Of a DNA stretch of 64,000 nt, positions 34,992 through 44,341 are shown piece by piece. Both the position numbers and the translations under genes were made by a program. The stretch comes from an uncultured Emticicia sp. (GTDB taxonomy: Bacteria; Bacteroidota; Bacteroidia; Cytophagales; Spirosomataceae), in contig NZ_CALCZQ010000031.1 of the NCBI RefSeq assembly GCF_937903345.1, positions 62,001-126,000 on the forward strand. The letters are read 5' to 3'. Each line of letters begins with the position of its first letter. Position 1 is the first letter of the stretch. Below the pieces are notes generated by a model, which did no database searches, was not told the DNA's origin, and saw only the letters and a program-made list of their open reading frames with translations.

Positions 34992-36155
34992 ATGGCAGCA
35001 ACTACAATAGAAGGTATTAATTTTAATTTAACTGAAGAACATTTGGCAGTGCAAGCCGCGGCTCGAGATTTTGCTCAGACCGAACTGTTACCTACCGCTA
35101 TTGAGCGAGATACTCTTTCGGTGTTTCCGTATGAGCAAATTAAAAAAATGGGCGAGTTAGGTTTTATGGGAATGATGGTTTCACCAGAATATGGTGGCGG
35201 AGGAATGGACACGATTTCGTATGTGCTGGCAATAGAAGAAATCTCAAAAGTTGATGCGTCGGCTTCGGTGGCAATGTCGGTCAATAACTCTTTGGTTTGT
35301 TGGGGATTAGAAGCGTATGGAACCGAAGAACAAAAACAAAAATATTTAAAGCCACTTGCATCGGGTGAAATAATAGGAGCATTTTGCTTATCCGAACCAG
35401 AAGCTGGTTCAGATGCAACATCTCAGAAAACAACAGCCGAAGATAAAGGCGATTATTATTTAGTAAACGGCACAAAAAACTGGATTACCAATGGCGGTAC
35501 TTCGTCGGTTTGTTTGGTTATTGCTCAAACCCATCCCGAACTCAATCATAAGGGAATAAACGCCTTGATTATCGAGAAAGGTACTGAAGGCTTTGTGGTT
35601 GGGAAGAAAGAGGATAAAATGGGCATTCGCTCATCAGATACGCACTCTTTGATGTTTTCTGACGTGAAAGTACCAAAGGAAAACCGAATCGGAGTCGATG
35701 GTTTTGGATTTAAATTTGCTATGACAACGCTCAACGGTGGTCGAATCGGCATTGCTGCCCAAGCCCTCGGAATTGCTTCAGGTGCCTACGAATTGGCCGT
35801 AAAATATTCAAAAGAACGTAAATCATTCGGTAAAGCTATTAGTGAACATCAAGCGATTCAATTCAAATTAGCTGAAATGGCAACCAAAATCGAAGCCGCT
35901 CGTCTGTTGGTTTATAAAGCTGCTCGTCAAAAAGACGAAGGCAAAGATTATGTAGAATCGGCAGCGATGGCCAAACTTTTTGCATCCGATGTAGCGATGT
36001 GGGCAACCACCGAAGCCGTACAGATTCACGGAGGATATGGCTATGTGAAAGAATTTCATGTAGAACGCCTCATGCGTGATGCCAAAATTACTCAGATTTA
36101 TGAAGGGACTTCAGAAATTCAAAAACTTGTAATTGCACGAGAGATTTTGAAATGA
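34992..36155 (+). CDS. acyl-CoA dehydrogenase
   Basis: 387 residues from the ATG at 34992; the longer frame overlaps the promoter, so it is rejected. The enzyme takes the first step of beta-oxidation, making the 2-enoyl-CoA with FAD. Signatures: FCLSEPEAGSDA with ITNGG, the flavin-contact region GFGFKFAMTTLNGGRIGIAAQALG, and the catalytic glutamate in IYEGTSEIQKLVIARE. This resembles short-chain (butyryl-CoA) enzymes. The chain-length range cannot be read. A palindromic operator candidate overlies the promoter, suggesting control by a fatty-acid type repressor; its identity is unknown. Confidence 0.95.
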   Translation: MAATTIEGINFNLTEEHLAVQAAARDFAQTELLPTAIERDTLSVFPYEQIKKMGELGFMGMMVSPEYGGGGMDTISYVLAIEEISKVDASASVAMSVNNSLVCWGLEAYGTEEQKQKYLKPLASGEIIGAFCLSEPEAGSDATSQKTTAEDKGDYYLVNGTKNWITNGGTSSVCLVIAQTHPELNHKGINALIIEKGTEGFVVGKKEDKMGIRSSDTHSLMFSDVKVPKENRIGVDGFGFKFAMTTLNGGRIGIAAQALGIASGAYELAVKYSKERKSFGKAISEHQAIQFKLAEMATKIEAARLLVYKAARQKDEGKDYVESAAMAKLFASDVAMWATTEAVQIHGGYGYVKEFHVERLMRDAKITQIYEGTSEIQKLVIAREILK

Positions 36156-36200
36156 TAGCTTTGAATAAATTTTGTATCTGATTCATTTTTAAAGATTAAC

Positions 36201-36560
36201 ATGAAAAATCTATTTTTGATAATATTTGTATGTACTGGTTTCTCAGTTTTTTCGCAAGAATCCATCACGGCTTCGCAGGCCAAAGATTTTGTGGGTAAAG
36301 AGGTTTTTTTGTCGGGTAAAGTAGCTGGTGCAAGACTTTTTCAAAGACCAACTGGCGATATGCTTTTATTAAACATTGATAAACCTCACCCAAGCAATGA
36401 TATTACTGTGGTTATCGAAGGCGAAGTAATTTCAAAAGGAAAGTTTTCGGAAGCAACTTTACAAGGAAAATCAATAAAAGTGACAGGAGTTGTGAGTATT
36501 TTCAAAGAAAAACCACAAATAAAACTCGAAAACGAAGCAAAATTAACAATCATAGAGTAG
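36201..36560 (+). CDS. small secreted protein with OB-like fold
   Basis: 119 residues: a signal peptide (MKNLFLIIFVCTGFSVFSQ) and a beta-rich domain: ITASQAKDFVGKEVFLSGKV, FQRPTGDMLLLNIDKPHPSNDITVVIEG, then LQGKSIKVTGVVSIFKEKPQIKLENEAKLTII. The order G-K-x-V-x-(V/L)-x-G-x-V, then a central strand pair, then K-x-x-V-x-G-x-(V/I) and P-Q-I is that of OB-fold nucleic-acid or sugar-binding domains (as in YdeI/NirD-type). Function unknown; it would be in the periplasm. It lies 46 bp past the acyl-CoA dehydrogenase stop. Confidence 0.75.
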   Translation: MKNLFLIIFVCTGFSVFSQESITASQAKDFVGKEVFLSGKVAGARLFQRPTGDMLLLNIDKPHPSNDITVVIEGEVISKGKFSEATLQGKSIKVTGVVSIFKEKPQIKLENEAKLTIIE

Positions 36561-36710
36561 CAAAATTTTTCAAATTGTGTAGAGATCAATTTTCCAAATT
36601 AATTTTTAAAAAATAATATTTCTAGTTCTTAATCAAAATAAAAATAAAAGTTTCTATTTTAGTACTTTGATTATAAAAGCAATTAATTTCTATTTCACCC
36701 CTAATAAAAA

Positions 36711-38459
36711 ATGAACTTATTCGAGATTAAAGAGCAAGCAAAAGTCTATGATGTTGTCATTGTTGGTTCGGGAGCTGGTGGTGGTATGGCGGCATATCAA
36801 TTGGCAAAGGCTGGTGCTAAAGTTTGTTTGTTGGAAGCTGGTGGCTACTTCGACCCCGCTGACCCAAAGTACATTACCCAAATGAAAAACCCTTGGGAAT
36901 CGCCACGTCGTGGTGCAAGCACTCGTCTTCGTCCGTTTGGCGATTTTGATGCAGCTTGGGGTGGCTGGGACATTGAAGGTGAGCCATATACTGCCGCACA
37001 GGGTACGCAATTTCGTTGGTTTCGCTCAAGAATGTTGGGTGGGCGTACAAACCATTGGGGACGTATTTCGATGCGTTTCGGCCCAGATGATTTTAAAAGG
37101 GGCTCAATGACTGGCATTGGCGACGACTGGCCAATCGACTACGAAGACCTCGCTCCATATTATGATAAAGTTGATAAATTTATTGGACTTTTTGGTACAA
37201 AAGAAGGTATCCGGAATGAGCCTGATGGTCATTTCTTACCCCCACCAAAACCCCGTTTGCACGAATTAATGCTTAAAAAAGCGGCGACTGGTATTGGAAT
37301 TCCAGTAATTCCTTCTCGTATGGCCATGCTTACTAAACCAATCAACGATTCGCGTGGTTCGTGTTACTATTGTGGCCAATGCGGTAGAGCTTGTTCAGCT
37401 TACGCTGACTTCTCGGCATCTTCGGTGCTTTGTATTCCCGCCGCAAAAACTGGTAATTTGACTTTAATAAACAACGCAATGGTACGTGAAGTTTTGACAG
37501 ATTCAAACACTGGACTTACAACGGGAGTTTCGTATGTCAACAAAATGGATCTGAAAGAATATACAATCAAAGGTAAAATTGTGGTTTTGGCCGCAAGCAC
37601 TTGCGAAACTGCTCGTATTCTTTTAAACTCTAAATCTTCAAGATTCCAAAAAGGATTGGCTAATGATAGCGGAGTTGTAGGTAAATACCTCAATGACTCA
37701 ACAGGTGCGAGTCGTCAAGCATTTATTCCTGCCTTGATGGATAGAAAACGCTACAATGAAGACGGTGTTGGTGGAATGCACGTATTTACGCCGTGGTGGC
37801 TAGATAACAAAAAATTGGATTTTCCTCGTGGTTATCATATCGAATATGGCGGTGGTATGGGAATGCCAGGCGGTGGTTTCGGTGGTGGAATTGAGCGAGT
37901 AAATGGACTTTATACTGATAAAAATGGTGGTAAAAAACGTGCTGGTGGTTACGGTTCGGCTTTGAAAGAAGATGTGATTCGTACTTACGGAGCTTATATC
38001 GGCATGGCTGGACGTGGAGAACCTATTCCGTTGGAGTCGAATTATTGCGAAATCGACCCAAATAACGTTGATAAATACGGTATTCCAACACTTCGCTACA
38101 ACTACAAATGGAGTGAAAACGAAATCAAGCAAGCAAAACACATGCAGGATACTTTCGAGCAGATTATCCATGAAATGGGCGGTGTAGCTATGGGTAAAAA
38201 ACCAGATGCAAGTACAAACTACGGTTTGGCTCAACCAGGGGAAATTATCCATGAAGTAGGAACTGTTCGTATGGGAAATGACCCTAAAAAATCGGCTTTG
38301 AATGGCTGGCAACAAGCACATGATGTGAAAAACTTATTTGTGGTTGATGCAGCTCCGTTTGTTTCACAAGGTGATAAAAACGTAACTTGGACAATCTTGG
38401 CGAGTTCTTGGCGTACTTCAGATTTTATCATTGACCAAGTAAAAGCTAAGAATTTATAA
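36711..38459 (+). CDS. GMC family oxidoreductase (probable glucoside 3-dehydrogenase large subunit)
   Basis: 582 residues. The N-terminal FAD-binding motif is VVIVGSGAGGGMAAYQLAKAG; the cysteine group SCYYCGQCGRACSAYADFS and the end VVDAAPFVSQGDKNVTWTI fit the large subunit of membrane-linked sugar dehydrogenases of the LacA/gluconate 2-dehydrogenase kind. The next gene encodes the matching small subunit, so the two form a flavoprotein that oxidises a sugar or glycoside at the cell surface, likely C3 of glucosides by analogy with Agrobacterium and Caulobacter. No cytochrome c partner gene is near. The substrate is inferred. Confidence 0.88.
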   Translation: MNLFEIKEQAKVYDVVIVGSGAGGGMAAYQLAKAGAKVCLLEAGGYFDPADPKYITQMKNPWESPRRGASTRLRPFGDFDAAWGGWDIEGEPYTAAQGTQFRWFRSRMLGGRTNHWGRISMRFGPDDFKRGSMTGIGDDWPIDYEDLAPYYDKVDKFIGLFGTKEGIRNEPDGHFLPPPKPRLHELMLKKAATGIGIPVIPSRMAMLTKPINDSRGSCYYCGQCGRACSAYADFSASSVLCIPAAKTGNLTLINNAMVREVLTDSNTGLTTGVSYVNKMDLKEYTIKGKIVVLAASTCETARILLNSKSSRFQKGLANDSGVVGKYLNDSTGASRQAFIPALMDRKRYNEDGVGGMHVFTPWWLDNKKLDFPRGYHIEYGGGMGMPGGGFGGGIERVNGLYTDKNGGKKRAGGYGSALKEDVIRTYGAYIGMAGRGEPIPLESNYCEIDPNNVDKYGIPTLRYNYKWSENEIKQAKHMQDTFEQIIHEMGGVAMGKKPDASTNYGLAQPGEIIHEVGTVRMGNDPKKSALNGWQQAHDVKNLFVVDAAPFVSQGDKNVTWTILASSWRTSDFIIDQVKAKNL

Positions 38460-38466
38460 TTTAGAC

Positions 38467-38583
38467 AGGAGATTATAGATTCGAGATATGAGACATAAGA
38501 TTATAGAGGAAATCATTAGGTTATGAACATTTTGAAAGACTCTTTTATTTCAAATCTCGTATTTCAAATCTTATATTTCGCAT
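38467..38583. repeat. degenerate inverted repeats between the GMC pair
   Basis: A left part (GATTCGAGATATGAGACATA) and a right part of ATTTCAAATCTCGTATTTC type are roughly complementary, with repeats of ATTTCAAATCT and ATTTCGCAT in the right part. It looks like a decayed intergenic repeat. Confidence 0.4.
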
Positions 38584-38600
38584 CCAAATAAAGAAAAAAT

Positions 38601-39236
38601 ATGAAACGTAGAGATTCATTAAGAGCAATATCTTTAGGTACTTTCGGAATGGCTGCTTTACCTACTACCGACTTGGTAGCGGCAGCTCCAGAACCTAAGC
38701 CGTTTAAGACCACGCCAGCACGTATTCCCGAAGAGATTGAGCGTGATAAAAAATTGATGGCCGAGAAGTTTTTCACGGCTGCCGAATTGACAACAATTGG
38801 TATTTTGTGCGATATTATTATGCCTGCCGATGCAAAATCTGGAAGTGCAACGCAAGCAGGTGTACCCGCTTACATCGAGTTTATGGCAAAAGACCAACCT
38901 TTGTATCAAACTCCGCTTCGTGGAGGTTTGAAATGGTTGGATATTGTATGCGTAAAACGCTTCGGAAAAGCATTTTCTTTGTGTTCGGCAAAGGAAAGAA
39001 TCGAAATAGTTGATGAAATTGCTTATCCAAACGATGTTAAACCAGAATATACCCAAGGTGCATCATTTTTTACGCAAATGAGAAATCTGACTGTTACTGG
39101 GTTCTTCACCACTCAGATGGGTTTTGATACGTTGGGTTATGTAGGAAATCGTCCAAATCAGTGGGATGGCGTTCCGCAAGAAGTATTGGATAAATACGGC
39201 TTGAAGTATGACCCGATTTATGACAAGAAAGATTGA
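38601..39236 (+). CDS. gluconate 2-dehydrogenase subunit 3 family protein
   Basis: 211 residues. A Tat-like leader (MKRRDSLRAISLGTFGMAAL) with RR indicates export along with the flavin subunit. The domain begins at FFTAAELTTIGILCDIIMPAD, typical for the small subunit that partners GMC sugar dehydrogenases (LacC type), with WLDIVCVKRFGKAFSLCSAKER and the end VGNRPNQWDGVPQEVL. It would help fold or export the large subunit, or hold it at the membrane. The 141 bp before it is a decayed repeat. Confidence 0.9.
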   Translation: MKRRDSLRAISLGTFGMAALPTTDLVAAAPEPKPFKTTPARIPEEIERDKKLMAEKFFTAAELTTIGILCDIIMPADAKSGSATQAGVPAYIEFMAKDQPLYQTPLRGGLKWLDIVCVKRFGKAFSLCSAKERIEIVDEIAYPNDVKPEYTQGASFFTQMRNLTVTGFFTTQMGFDTLGYVGNRPNQWDGVPQEVLDKYGLKYDPIYDKKD

Positions 39237-39258
39237 TTTTTAGTCAATGGTTGATTAA

Positions 39259-39296
39259 AACCTGTAAGGTCTGAAAAGACATTACAGGTTTTTTTT
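39259..39296 (+). terminator. terminator (AACCTGTAAGGTC type)
   Basis: AACCTGTAAGGTC (39259-39271) and GACATTACAGGTT (39278-39290), then T8. A near-copy of the hairpin at 18990-19022. Confidence 0.9.
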
Positions 39297-39303
39297 GATG
39301 GAT

Positions 39304-40086
39304 CTACAACAAAGCTCTATCCAAATGCACATAACCGCCATCAACGTGAATCAACTGGCCAGTTGTATGGCTTGATTTATCAGAAAGTAGGAAAACTACC
39401 ATATTTGCTATTTCTTCGGCGGTTGTCATTCTGTTGCCTAAGGGAATTTTTGCATTAATTTTTTCCAAAGTTTCTGCTGGATTTGGTAATGTTTGTACCC
39501 ACTTTTCGTAGAGAGGTGTATAACATTCGGCAACAATCAAAGAATTTACTCTGATGTTGTATTTCAATAATTCAACGGCCCACTCACGGGTTAGTGCATT
39601 TCTACCACCGTTGGCGGCTGCGTAGGCTGAGGTGCCACCTTGTCCAGTTTCGGCAGTTTTTGAGCCAATATTTACAATCGAACCATTTGATGCTTTCAAG
39701 GCAGGTAAAGCATGTTGAACAATCAGATAATAATGGACCAAGTTTTTGTGCAAAGATTCTATAAATCGTTCATAATTACCGTTTTCGAGTCCAACGCTAT
39801 CGTTTACACCTGCATTATTCACCACTCCATCGATTCTACCAAATTTTTGATTGATTTCGTCAATGGCTTTTTTACAGTCAATTGGCAGAGAAAGTTCGGC
39901 CACTACTTGCTCGCATTTTTGACCTAAAGCAATTATTTCATTGACTAATTTTAAGTTATCGGCTTCATTGCGGCCAACGATTACAGGAATTGCTCCTTCA
40001 TTCGCCAACACTCTTACGATGCCTTCTCCAATGCCTTTAGCACCGCCCGTTACGATAATTACTTTGTCGCTTAAATTAAGATTCAT
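39304..40086 (-). CDS. SDR family oxidoreductase (L-fucose dehydrogenase-like), YxxxN active site
   Basis: 260 residues. The Rossmann motif TGGAKGIGEG, the NNAGVND segment and the C-terminal TGQLIHVDGGY are those of short-chain dehydrogenases. The catalytic motif reads Y155-A-A-A-N159, so the usual lysine of YxxxK is asparagine (codon at 39612-39610). The surrounding ANGGRNALTREWAVEL and VAECYTPLYEKW resemble L-fucose dehydrogenases, where I recall such forms, so it may be a subfamily trait rather than a loss. NAD(P) and sugar substrate are inferred. It converges with the GMC pair. Confidence 0.85.
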   Translation of the reverse strand: MNLNLSDKVIIVTGGAKGIGEGIVRVLANEGAIPVIVGRNEADNLKLVNEIIALGQKCEQVVAELSLPIDCKKAIDEINQKFGRIDGVVNNAGVNDSVGLENGNYERFIESLHKNLVHYYLIVQHALPALKASNGSIVNIGSKTAETGQGGTSAYAAANGGRNALTREWAVELLKYNIRVNSLIVAECYTPLYEKWVQTLPNPAETLEKINAKIPLGNRMTTAEEIANMVVFLLSDKSSHTTGQLIHVDGGYVHLDRALL

Positions 40087-40131
40087 TTGTTTTAAAATGG
40101 AATGTATGAGGTTGAATATTTTTTATGAAAA

Positions 40132-41685
40132 CTATTTCTTAACATGAAACTCTAAATCTTGGAAATCAAAACTAAAATCGGTCAATGGAGAAATCGCTTC
40201 CATAGTCATTCCTGCTGCTTTACCTTCAGTGTCTAAGTTGAATTTTATAAAAGCATCGGCGTCGAGGCTTCTATCATTCCATTTTGCTACAAATGTATTG
40301 CCTTTATAAAAAAGCATTTCGCCAGAAAGTCTCGGCGAACGCTTTGAGGTAAACATCAATTTGCCATTTTTTAAAGAAATCGTCACATCACCAAACCACG
40401 CATCACGGAATGTGCCAACAAATTGGTTAAGGTCGATTTTTGCATTATTCTTTTGTTGAGTATCAATGGCTTTCCATATTTCGCTAGTAATTTTAGCCGC
40501 ATGTTCGTTGCTTGCCACCACACGAGCGTGATATTCGGCTACTCGGTCAACTTTAGGTATTCCTAAGTAGCTATCTTTAATTGTATTCGTAACGGCTGTA
40601 AAGGCCGCACCGACTTGTTGGTTAGTGAAAACAATGATTCCGAGTTTCAATTCGGGCAAAATCGTTACTTGGGTTACGATTCCTGCTAAACCGCCCGTGT
40701 GAGTGGCTTGTTTATACCCTTTTACATCGCTCAAAAACCAACCTAAACCATAAGCAGAAAAATGCGTATTATAGGCGTTCGTGCCACGAACAGGAATAAT
40801 CGTCTGCGGTGTCCACATTTCTTCATGAACCTCTTGGCTGAAAAGCCTTTTTGAACCATCGCCGTATTTTCCGCCATTTATCTGGGCGATTACCCATTTA
40901 CTCATGTCCGAAACGCTGCTGTAAATTCCACCTGCGGCATTGGCAGTTTCACTCCAATCAATACCAATAGCTTGTATTTTTCCGTTGACGGGTGCGTGCG
41001 GGTCTATCACATTCGATTTATCTTTCAATCGGCTCAACGAAGCCGCACTTTTTGTCATACCGAGCGGTTGCATGATGCGTTTTTCAACAAAATCTTCCCA
41101 TGAGGTTCCCGACGCACGAGCCACGACTTCTCCTGCTACAATGTAAAGATTATTGTCATAATCATATTTTGAACGAAAACTTGAAACAGGTTTTAGATAT
41201 CGGAGATTATGAATAATGTCGGTTTTGGTAAAATCGCTCGAATCGGGCCACATCATTAAATCGCCCGCACCCAAGCCCATTCCGCTGCGGTGACAAAGCA
41301 AATCTCTGATAGTAAACTCTTCGGTTACGTAAGGATTGTGTAATTTAAACTCAGGAATAATATCGGTCACTTTAGTATCCCAGGTAATTTTTTTCTCATC
41401 AACCAATATTCCCAAAGCGGCAGCGGTATAGGCTTTGCTGTTTGAAGCTATGCCAAAAAGCGTGTACTCATCAACTTTTTGTTGGGTTTTAAGCGAACGA
41501 ACGCCATAACCTTTAGCATGAATTACTTTGTCGTCTTTGATAACTGCGACGGAAATTCCTGGTACATCAAAGGTTTTTAGTGTTCGCTCAACCAATACAT
41601 CAATTTCGGCCGAAGTAATGGTTTGGGCTTTGCTCGAAAAAATGCTTGATGATAAAATGATACAGGCAAATAAGGTTTTTTTCAT
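40132..41685 (-). CDS. serine hydrolase, beta-lactamase class C family, with DUF3471-like C-terminus
   Basis: 517 residues: a signal peptide (MKKTLFACIILSSSIFSSKAQ), a penicillin-binding-protein-like domain with the SxxK motif as S81-N-S-K84 (FGIASNSKAYT), a second motif region (YDYDNNLYIVAG), HTGG in the third motif, and a C-terminal beta domain about 410-517 (FVGTFRDAWFGDVTISLKNG) like DUF3471. Such proteins are usually peptidases or esterases, not true beta-lactamases. It sits 46 bp before the SDR on the same strand, perhaps in one operon. Confidence 0.9.
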   Translation of the reverse strand: MKKTLFACIILSSSIFSSKAQTITSAEIDVLVERTLKTFDVPGISVAVIKDDKVIHAKGYGVRSLKTQQKVDEYTLFGIASNSKAYTAAALGILVDEKKITWDTKVTDIIPEFKLHNPYVTEEFTIRDLLCHRSGMGLGAGDLMMWPDSSDFTKTDIIHNLRYLKPVSSFRSKYDYDNNLYIVAGEVVARASGTSWEDFVEKRIMQPLGMTKSAASLSRLKDKSNVIDPHAPVNGKIQAIGIDWSETANAAGGIYSSVSDMSKWVIAQINGGKYGDGSKRLFSQEVHEEMWTPQTIIPVRGTNAYNTHFSAYGLGWFLSDVKGYKQATHTGGLAGIVTQVTILPELKLGIIVFTNQQVGAAFTAVTNTIKDSYLGIPKVDRVAEYHARVVASNEHAAKITSEIWKAIDTQQKNNAKIDLNQFVGTFRDAWFGDVTISLKNGKLMFTSKRSPRLSGEMLFYKGNTFVAKWNDRSLDADAFIKFNLDTEGKAAGMTMEAISPLTDFSFDFQDLEFHVKK

Positions 41686-41948
41686 GAGTCAAGAAAGAAA
41701 AAGAATATAATGCTCGAATTTATCTTAATTTGAGGAGAAATACAATTGATGAAAGATTCAATGCGAGCAAAGTTTGGATTTACCTCAGGTAGTCTTGAAG
41801 ATAAAATAGGGCCTAATGCCTTTGAATATCCAATGAAATAAAAGATAATTAAACAATTGAGACTACCGAAGAGTTGAACCTTAACAGAACTTTGTTTATT
41901 TTAACTAAATCATCATCATTAAATAGGACTAATGTTAAATTATACAGC

Positions 41949-43259
41949 ATGTTGAAATTTTTGAGCAAAAATTATCTAAATTATTTAAATATTGATCAAA
42001 CCGTACATAAAGGTTCAGTCGTTGCCCGTCAAATATGGATGGTTAAAGCTGCTTTTTGGTTTGGAGGAAGTATTCAGTTATTTTATGTTTTTAAACATCT
42101 TTTATCTGACCCTCCTAGAATTCCGTTTGGTGCTTTTGCCATTTTATTCGGTTGCCTTCCTTCTTATTATTTTCTTAAAAAGGACAAACTAAACTATTCA
42201 TTTTTTTTTGCTTATTATCCGCCAATTTTTTTCCAAACGCTTGGAACTTATCTAGTAGCAAACACAAACTTAAATGGTGAACTCTCCTTGATTGCCTATG
42301 CCACAATTCCTGCTGTTTGCTATAAATTACCCTACAACATCATTGGTATTTTAATAAATTATATACTATTCGTTTTTATAAAAATTGCAAAATTTCCTCT
42401 TCATTCATTTACGCTTAATGAATTTATCAATGAGATATTAATGGTGACCTTCATTTATATATCTATTTTTTTAGCTGCTTATTTTTTTGAAATAGATTAT
42501 AAAATACTGAAAGAGAACATTAAAGAATTAAACCTACGGAAACAAAAAATTGAATCACAAGCAGAAGAACTAACAATCATAAATTCCACCAAAAATCGGC
42601 TTTTTAGTATCATTTCGCATGATCTACGTAGTCCAATTGCATCGCTGAAAAGTGTTATACAATTAGCTGAGAATGAGCAAATTACTGTTCAAGAATTCAA
42701 AGAAATATCCATTCATATCAAACAGAATGTGAATAATTTGAGTGTAATGTTGGAAAATTTATTATTTTGGTCTCGTTCTCAGTTGGAAGAAATAAAACCA
42801 AATCTCCGCCCCTTTGATTTAGATTTTGTTATTGATGAAACTATATCAATATTCAAACAAAATGCTCTCCAAAAACAGATAGAATTAACGAAGCATTCAG
42901 CAAAAAACATGCAAGCTTATGGGGATGAATATCAAATCAGAATTGTCTTAATAAATTTAGTAAATAATGCCCTTAAATTTACTCCCCAATATGGGAAAAT
43001 AGTGATAGATAGTAGTATCGAAGGTCAATTTATCACAATAAAAATCATAGATTCGGGAATAGGAATGGCAAAAGATGAATTAATGAAAATTTTCAAGAAT
43101 CCAAGCATAAAAAGCGGTACGGCTGGAGAAAAAGGCACTGGTTTTGGTTTATTTATATGTAAAGAATTAATTGAAAAAAATGTTGGAAACATTGAAATTG
43201 AGAGTGTCTATGGCAAAGGCACAAATGTTATTCTTTTATTACCCCTTATGTCCCATTAA
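41949..43259 (+). CDS. sensor histidine kinase with membrane-spanning N-terminus
   Basis: 436 residues from the ATG at 41949; the frame opens earlier only by a TTG at 41874. The N-terminal half has six or so hydrophobic segments (about 33-195), then a coiled coil (LNLRKQKIESQAEELTI) and the kinase core: H box ISHDLRSPIASL with His 224, N box VLINLVNNALKFTP, G1 IIDSGIGMAKDE and G2 GTGFGLFICKELI. A membrane stimulus is sensed and the phosphate passed to a regulator, which is not adjacent, so it is an orphan kinase. Signal unknown. Confidence 0.92.
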   Translation: MLKFLSKNYLNYLNIDQTVHKGSVVARQIWMVKAAFWFGGSIQLFYVFKHLLSDPPRIPFGAFAILFGCLPSYYFLKKDKLNYSFFFAYYPPIFFQTLGTYLVANTNLNGELSLIAYATIPAVCYKLPYNIIGILINYILFVFIKIAKFPLHSFTLNEFINEILMVTFIYISIFLAAYFFEIDYKILKENIKELNLRKQKIESQAEELTIINSTKNRLFSIISHDLRSPIASLKSVIQLAENEQITVQEFKEISIHIKQNVNNLSVMLENLLFWSRSQLEEIKPNLRPFDLDFVIDETISIFKQNALQKQIELTKHSAKNMQAYGDEYQIRIVLINLVNNALKFTPQYGKIVIDSSIEGQFITIKIIDSGIGMAKDELMKIFKNPSIKSGTAGEKGTGFGLFICKELIEKNVGNIEIESVYGKGTNVILLLPLMSH

Positions 43260-43373
43260 TTCGACTCTATAATGCTGAACTTAAAGGTGTTGAATAGTTG
43301 GTAACCGTAGTGGAATAATACGAATATACCGGTTAATATTAAGTACCAAATTGAATGAGTTTTCCATTAGAAC

Positions 43374-43406
43374 GTAAAAAAAATAGCCTCCATGAAAGAG
43401 GCTATT
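43374..43406 (-). terminator. terminator of yebC
   Basis: AAATAGCCTC (43380-43389) pairs with GAGGCTATTT (43397-43406). On the minus strand a T run follows (43379-43374). It lies 23 bp beyond the yebC stop and may also stop the kinase transcript. Confidence 0.88.
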
Positions 43407-43428
43407 TGATAGATTTTTATGCGTTTGA

Positions 43429-44154
43429 CTATTCTTTCACAACCATGTTATGATAGATGTTCTGCACGTCGTCGTCGTCTTCGAGCCTTTCGATGAGTTT
43501 TTCGATATCGGCGGCTTGTTCTTCGGTGAGTTCTTTGGTGTCAGTCGGAACTCGTTCGAAATCGGAATGAAGTAATTCGTATCCTTTTTCTTCGAGGTGT
43601 TTTTGCAAAGCACCGAAAGCTGTAAATTCGCCATAAATATTGATTTGGTTGGCTTCTTCATCTAAGAAAACCTCTTCCGCACCAAAATCAATGAGTTCAA
43701 ATTCTAATTCTTCGATATCGGTTTTTCCGTCATTAGCAATTTTGAAAACCGATTTACGGTCGAAGATAAAATCCAGCATTCCCGAAGTTCCGATTGTTCC
43801 GCCGCACTTTGTAAAATGACTTCGAATATTGGCAATCGAACGGTTGGTATTATCGGTAGTACATTCAACCAAAATCGCTACACCATGTTGGCCGTAGCCT
43901 TCATAGACCATTTCTTTGTAATCTTCTTGGTCTTTCGATGAAGCACGTTTGATAGCGTTATCGACCGTTGCCTTGGGCATATTTGCAGCCTTTGCATTTT
44001 GGATTAAGGCACGCAAACGCGAATTACTGCTTGGGTCAGTACCTCCAGATTTTACTGCAATCGCAATATCTTTACCAATTCTTGTAAAAGTTTTTGCCAT
44101 CTGCCCCCAACGTTTCATTTTGCGGGCTTTTCTAAATTCAAACGCTCTTCCCAT
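43429..44154 (-). CDS. yebC: YebC/PmpR family protein
   Basis: 241 residues. This widespread family has been treated as a DNA-binding regulator; recent work on related YebC proteins points to a role in translation of proline stretches, so either is possible. The signatures are GRAFEFRKARKMKRWGQMAKTF at the N-terminus, SNSRLRALIQNAKAANMPK, YEGYGQHGVAILVE, and ANIRSHFTKCGGTIG. It ends with an acidic tail (EDDDDVQNIYHNM). It has its own terminator. Cytoplasmic. Confidence 0.95.
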   Translation of the reverse strand: MGRAFEFRKARKMKRWGQMAKTFTRIGKDIAIAVKSGGTDPSSNSRLRALIQNAKAANMPKATVDNAIKRASSKDQEDYKEMVYEGYGQHGVAILVECTTDNTNRSIANIRSHFTKCGGTIGTSGMLDFIFDRKSVFKIANDGKTDIEELEFELIDFGAEEVFLDEEANQINIYGEFTAFGALQKHLEEKGYELLHSDFERVPTDTKELTEEQAADIEKLIERLEDDDDVQNIYHNMVVKE

Positions 44155-44341
44155 TATTTTATGAAAAATCTAATATTTTGTATGTCTTTATTTTGCTGCG
44201 AAATTATGAAATTTTACGCAAAAACGCACAAATATATTTTTAGTCGTCAGTCAACAGTTGGCTCACAATAACTTGAGATCGATTACAGCCAATTGAAGAC
44301 TCAAAATTAAAGACGGCCAACCGTGGACTTCCAGCTGGCAT

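Noticed and set aside
41749..41841. 30-codon frame after GAGGAG between the serine hydrolase and the histidine kinase
   Set aside because: Too short and without recognisable features; a purine-rich run alone is weak evidence in this phylum.
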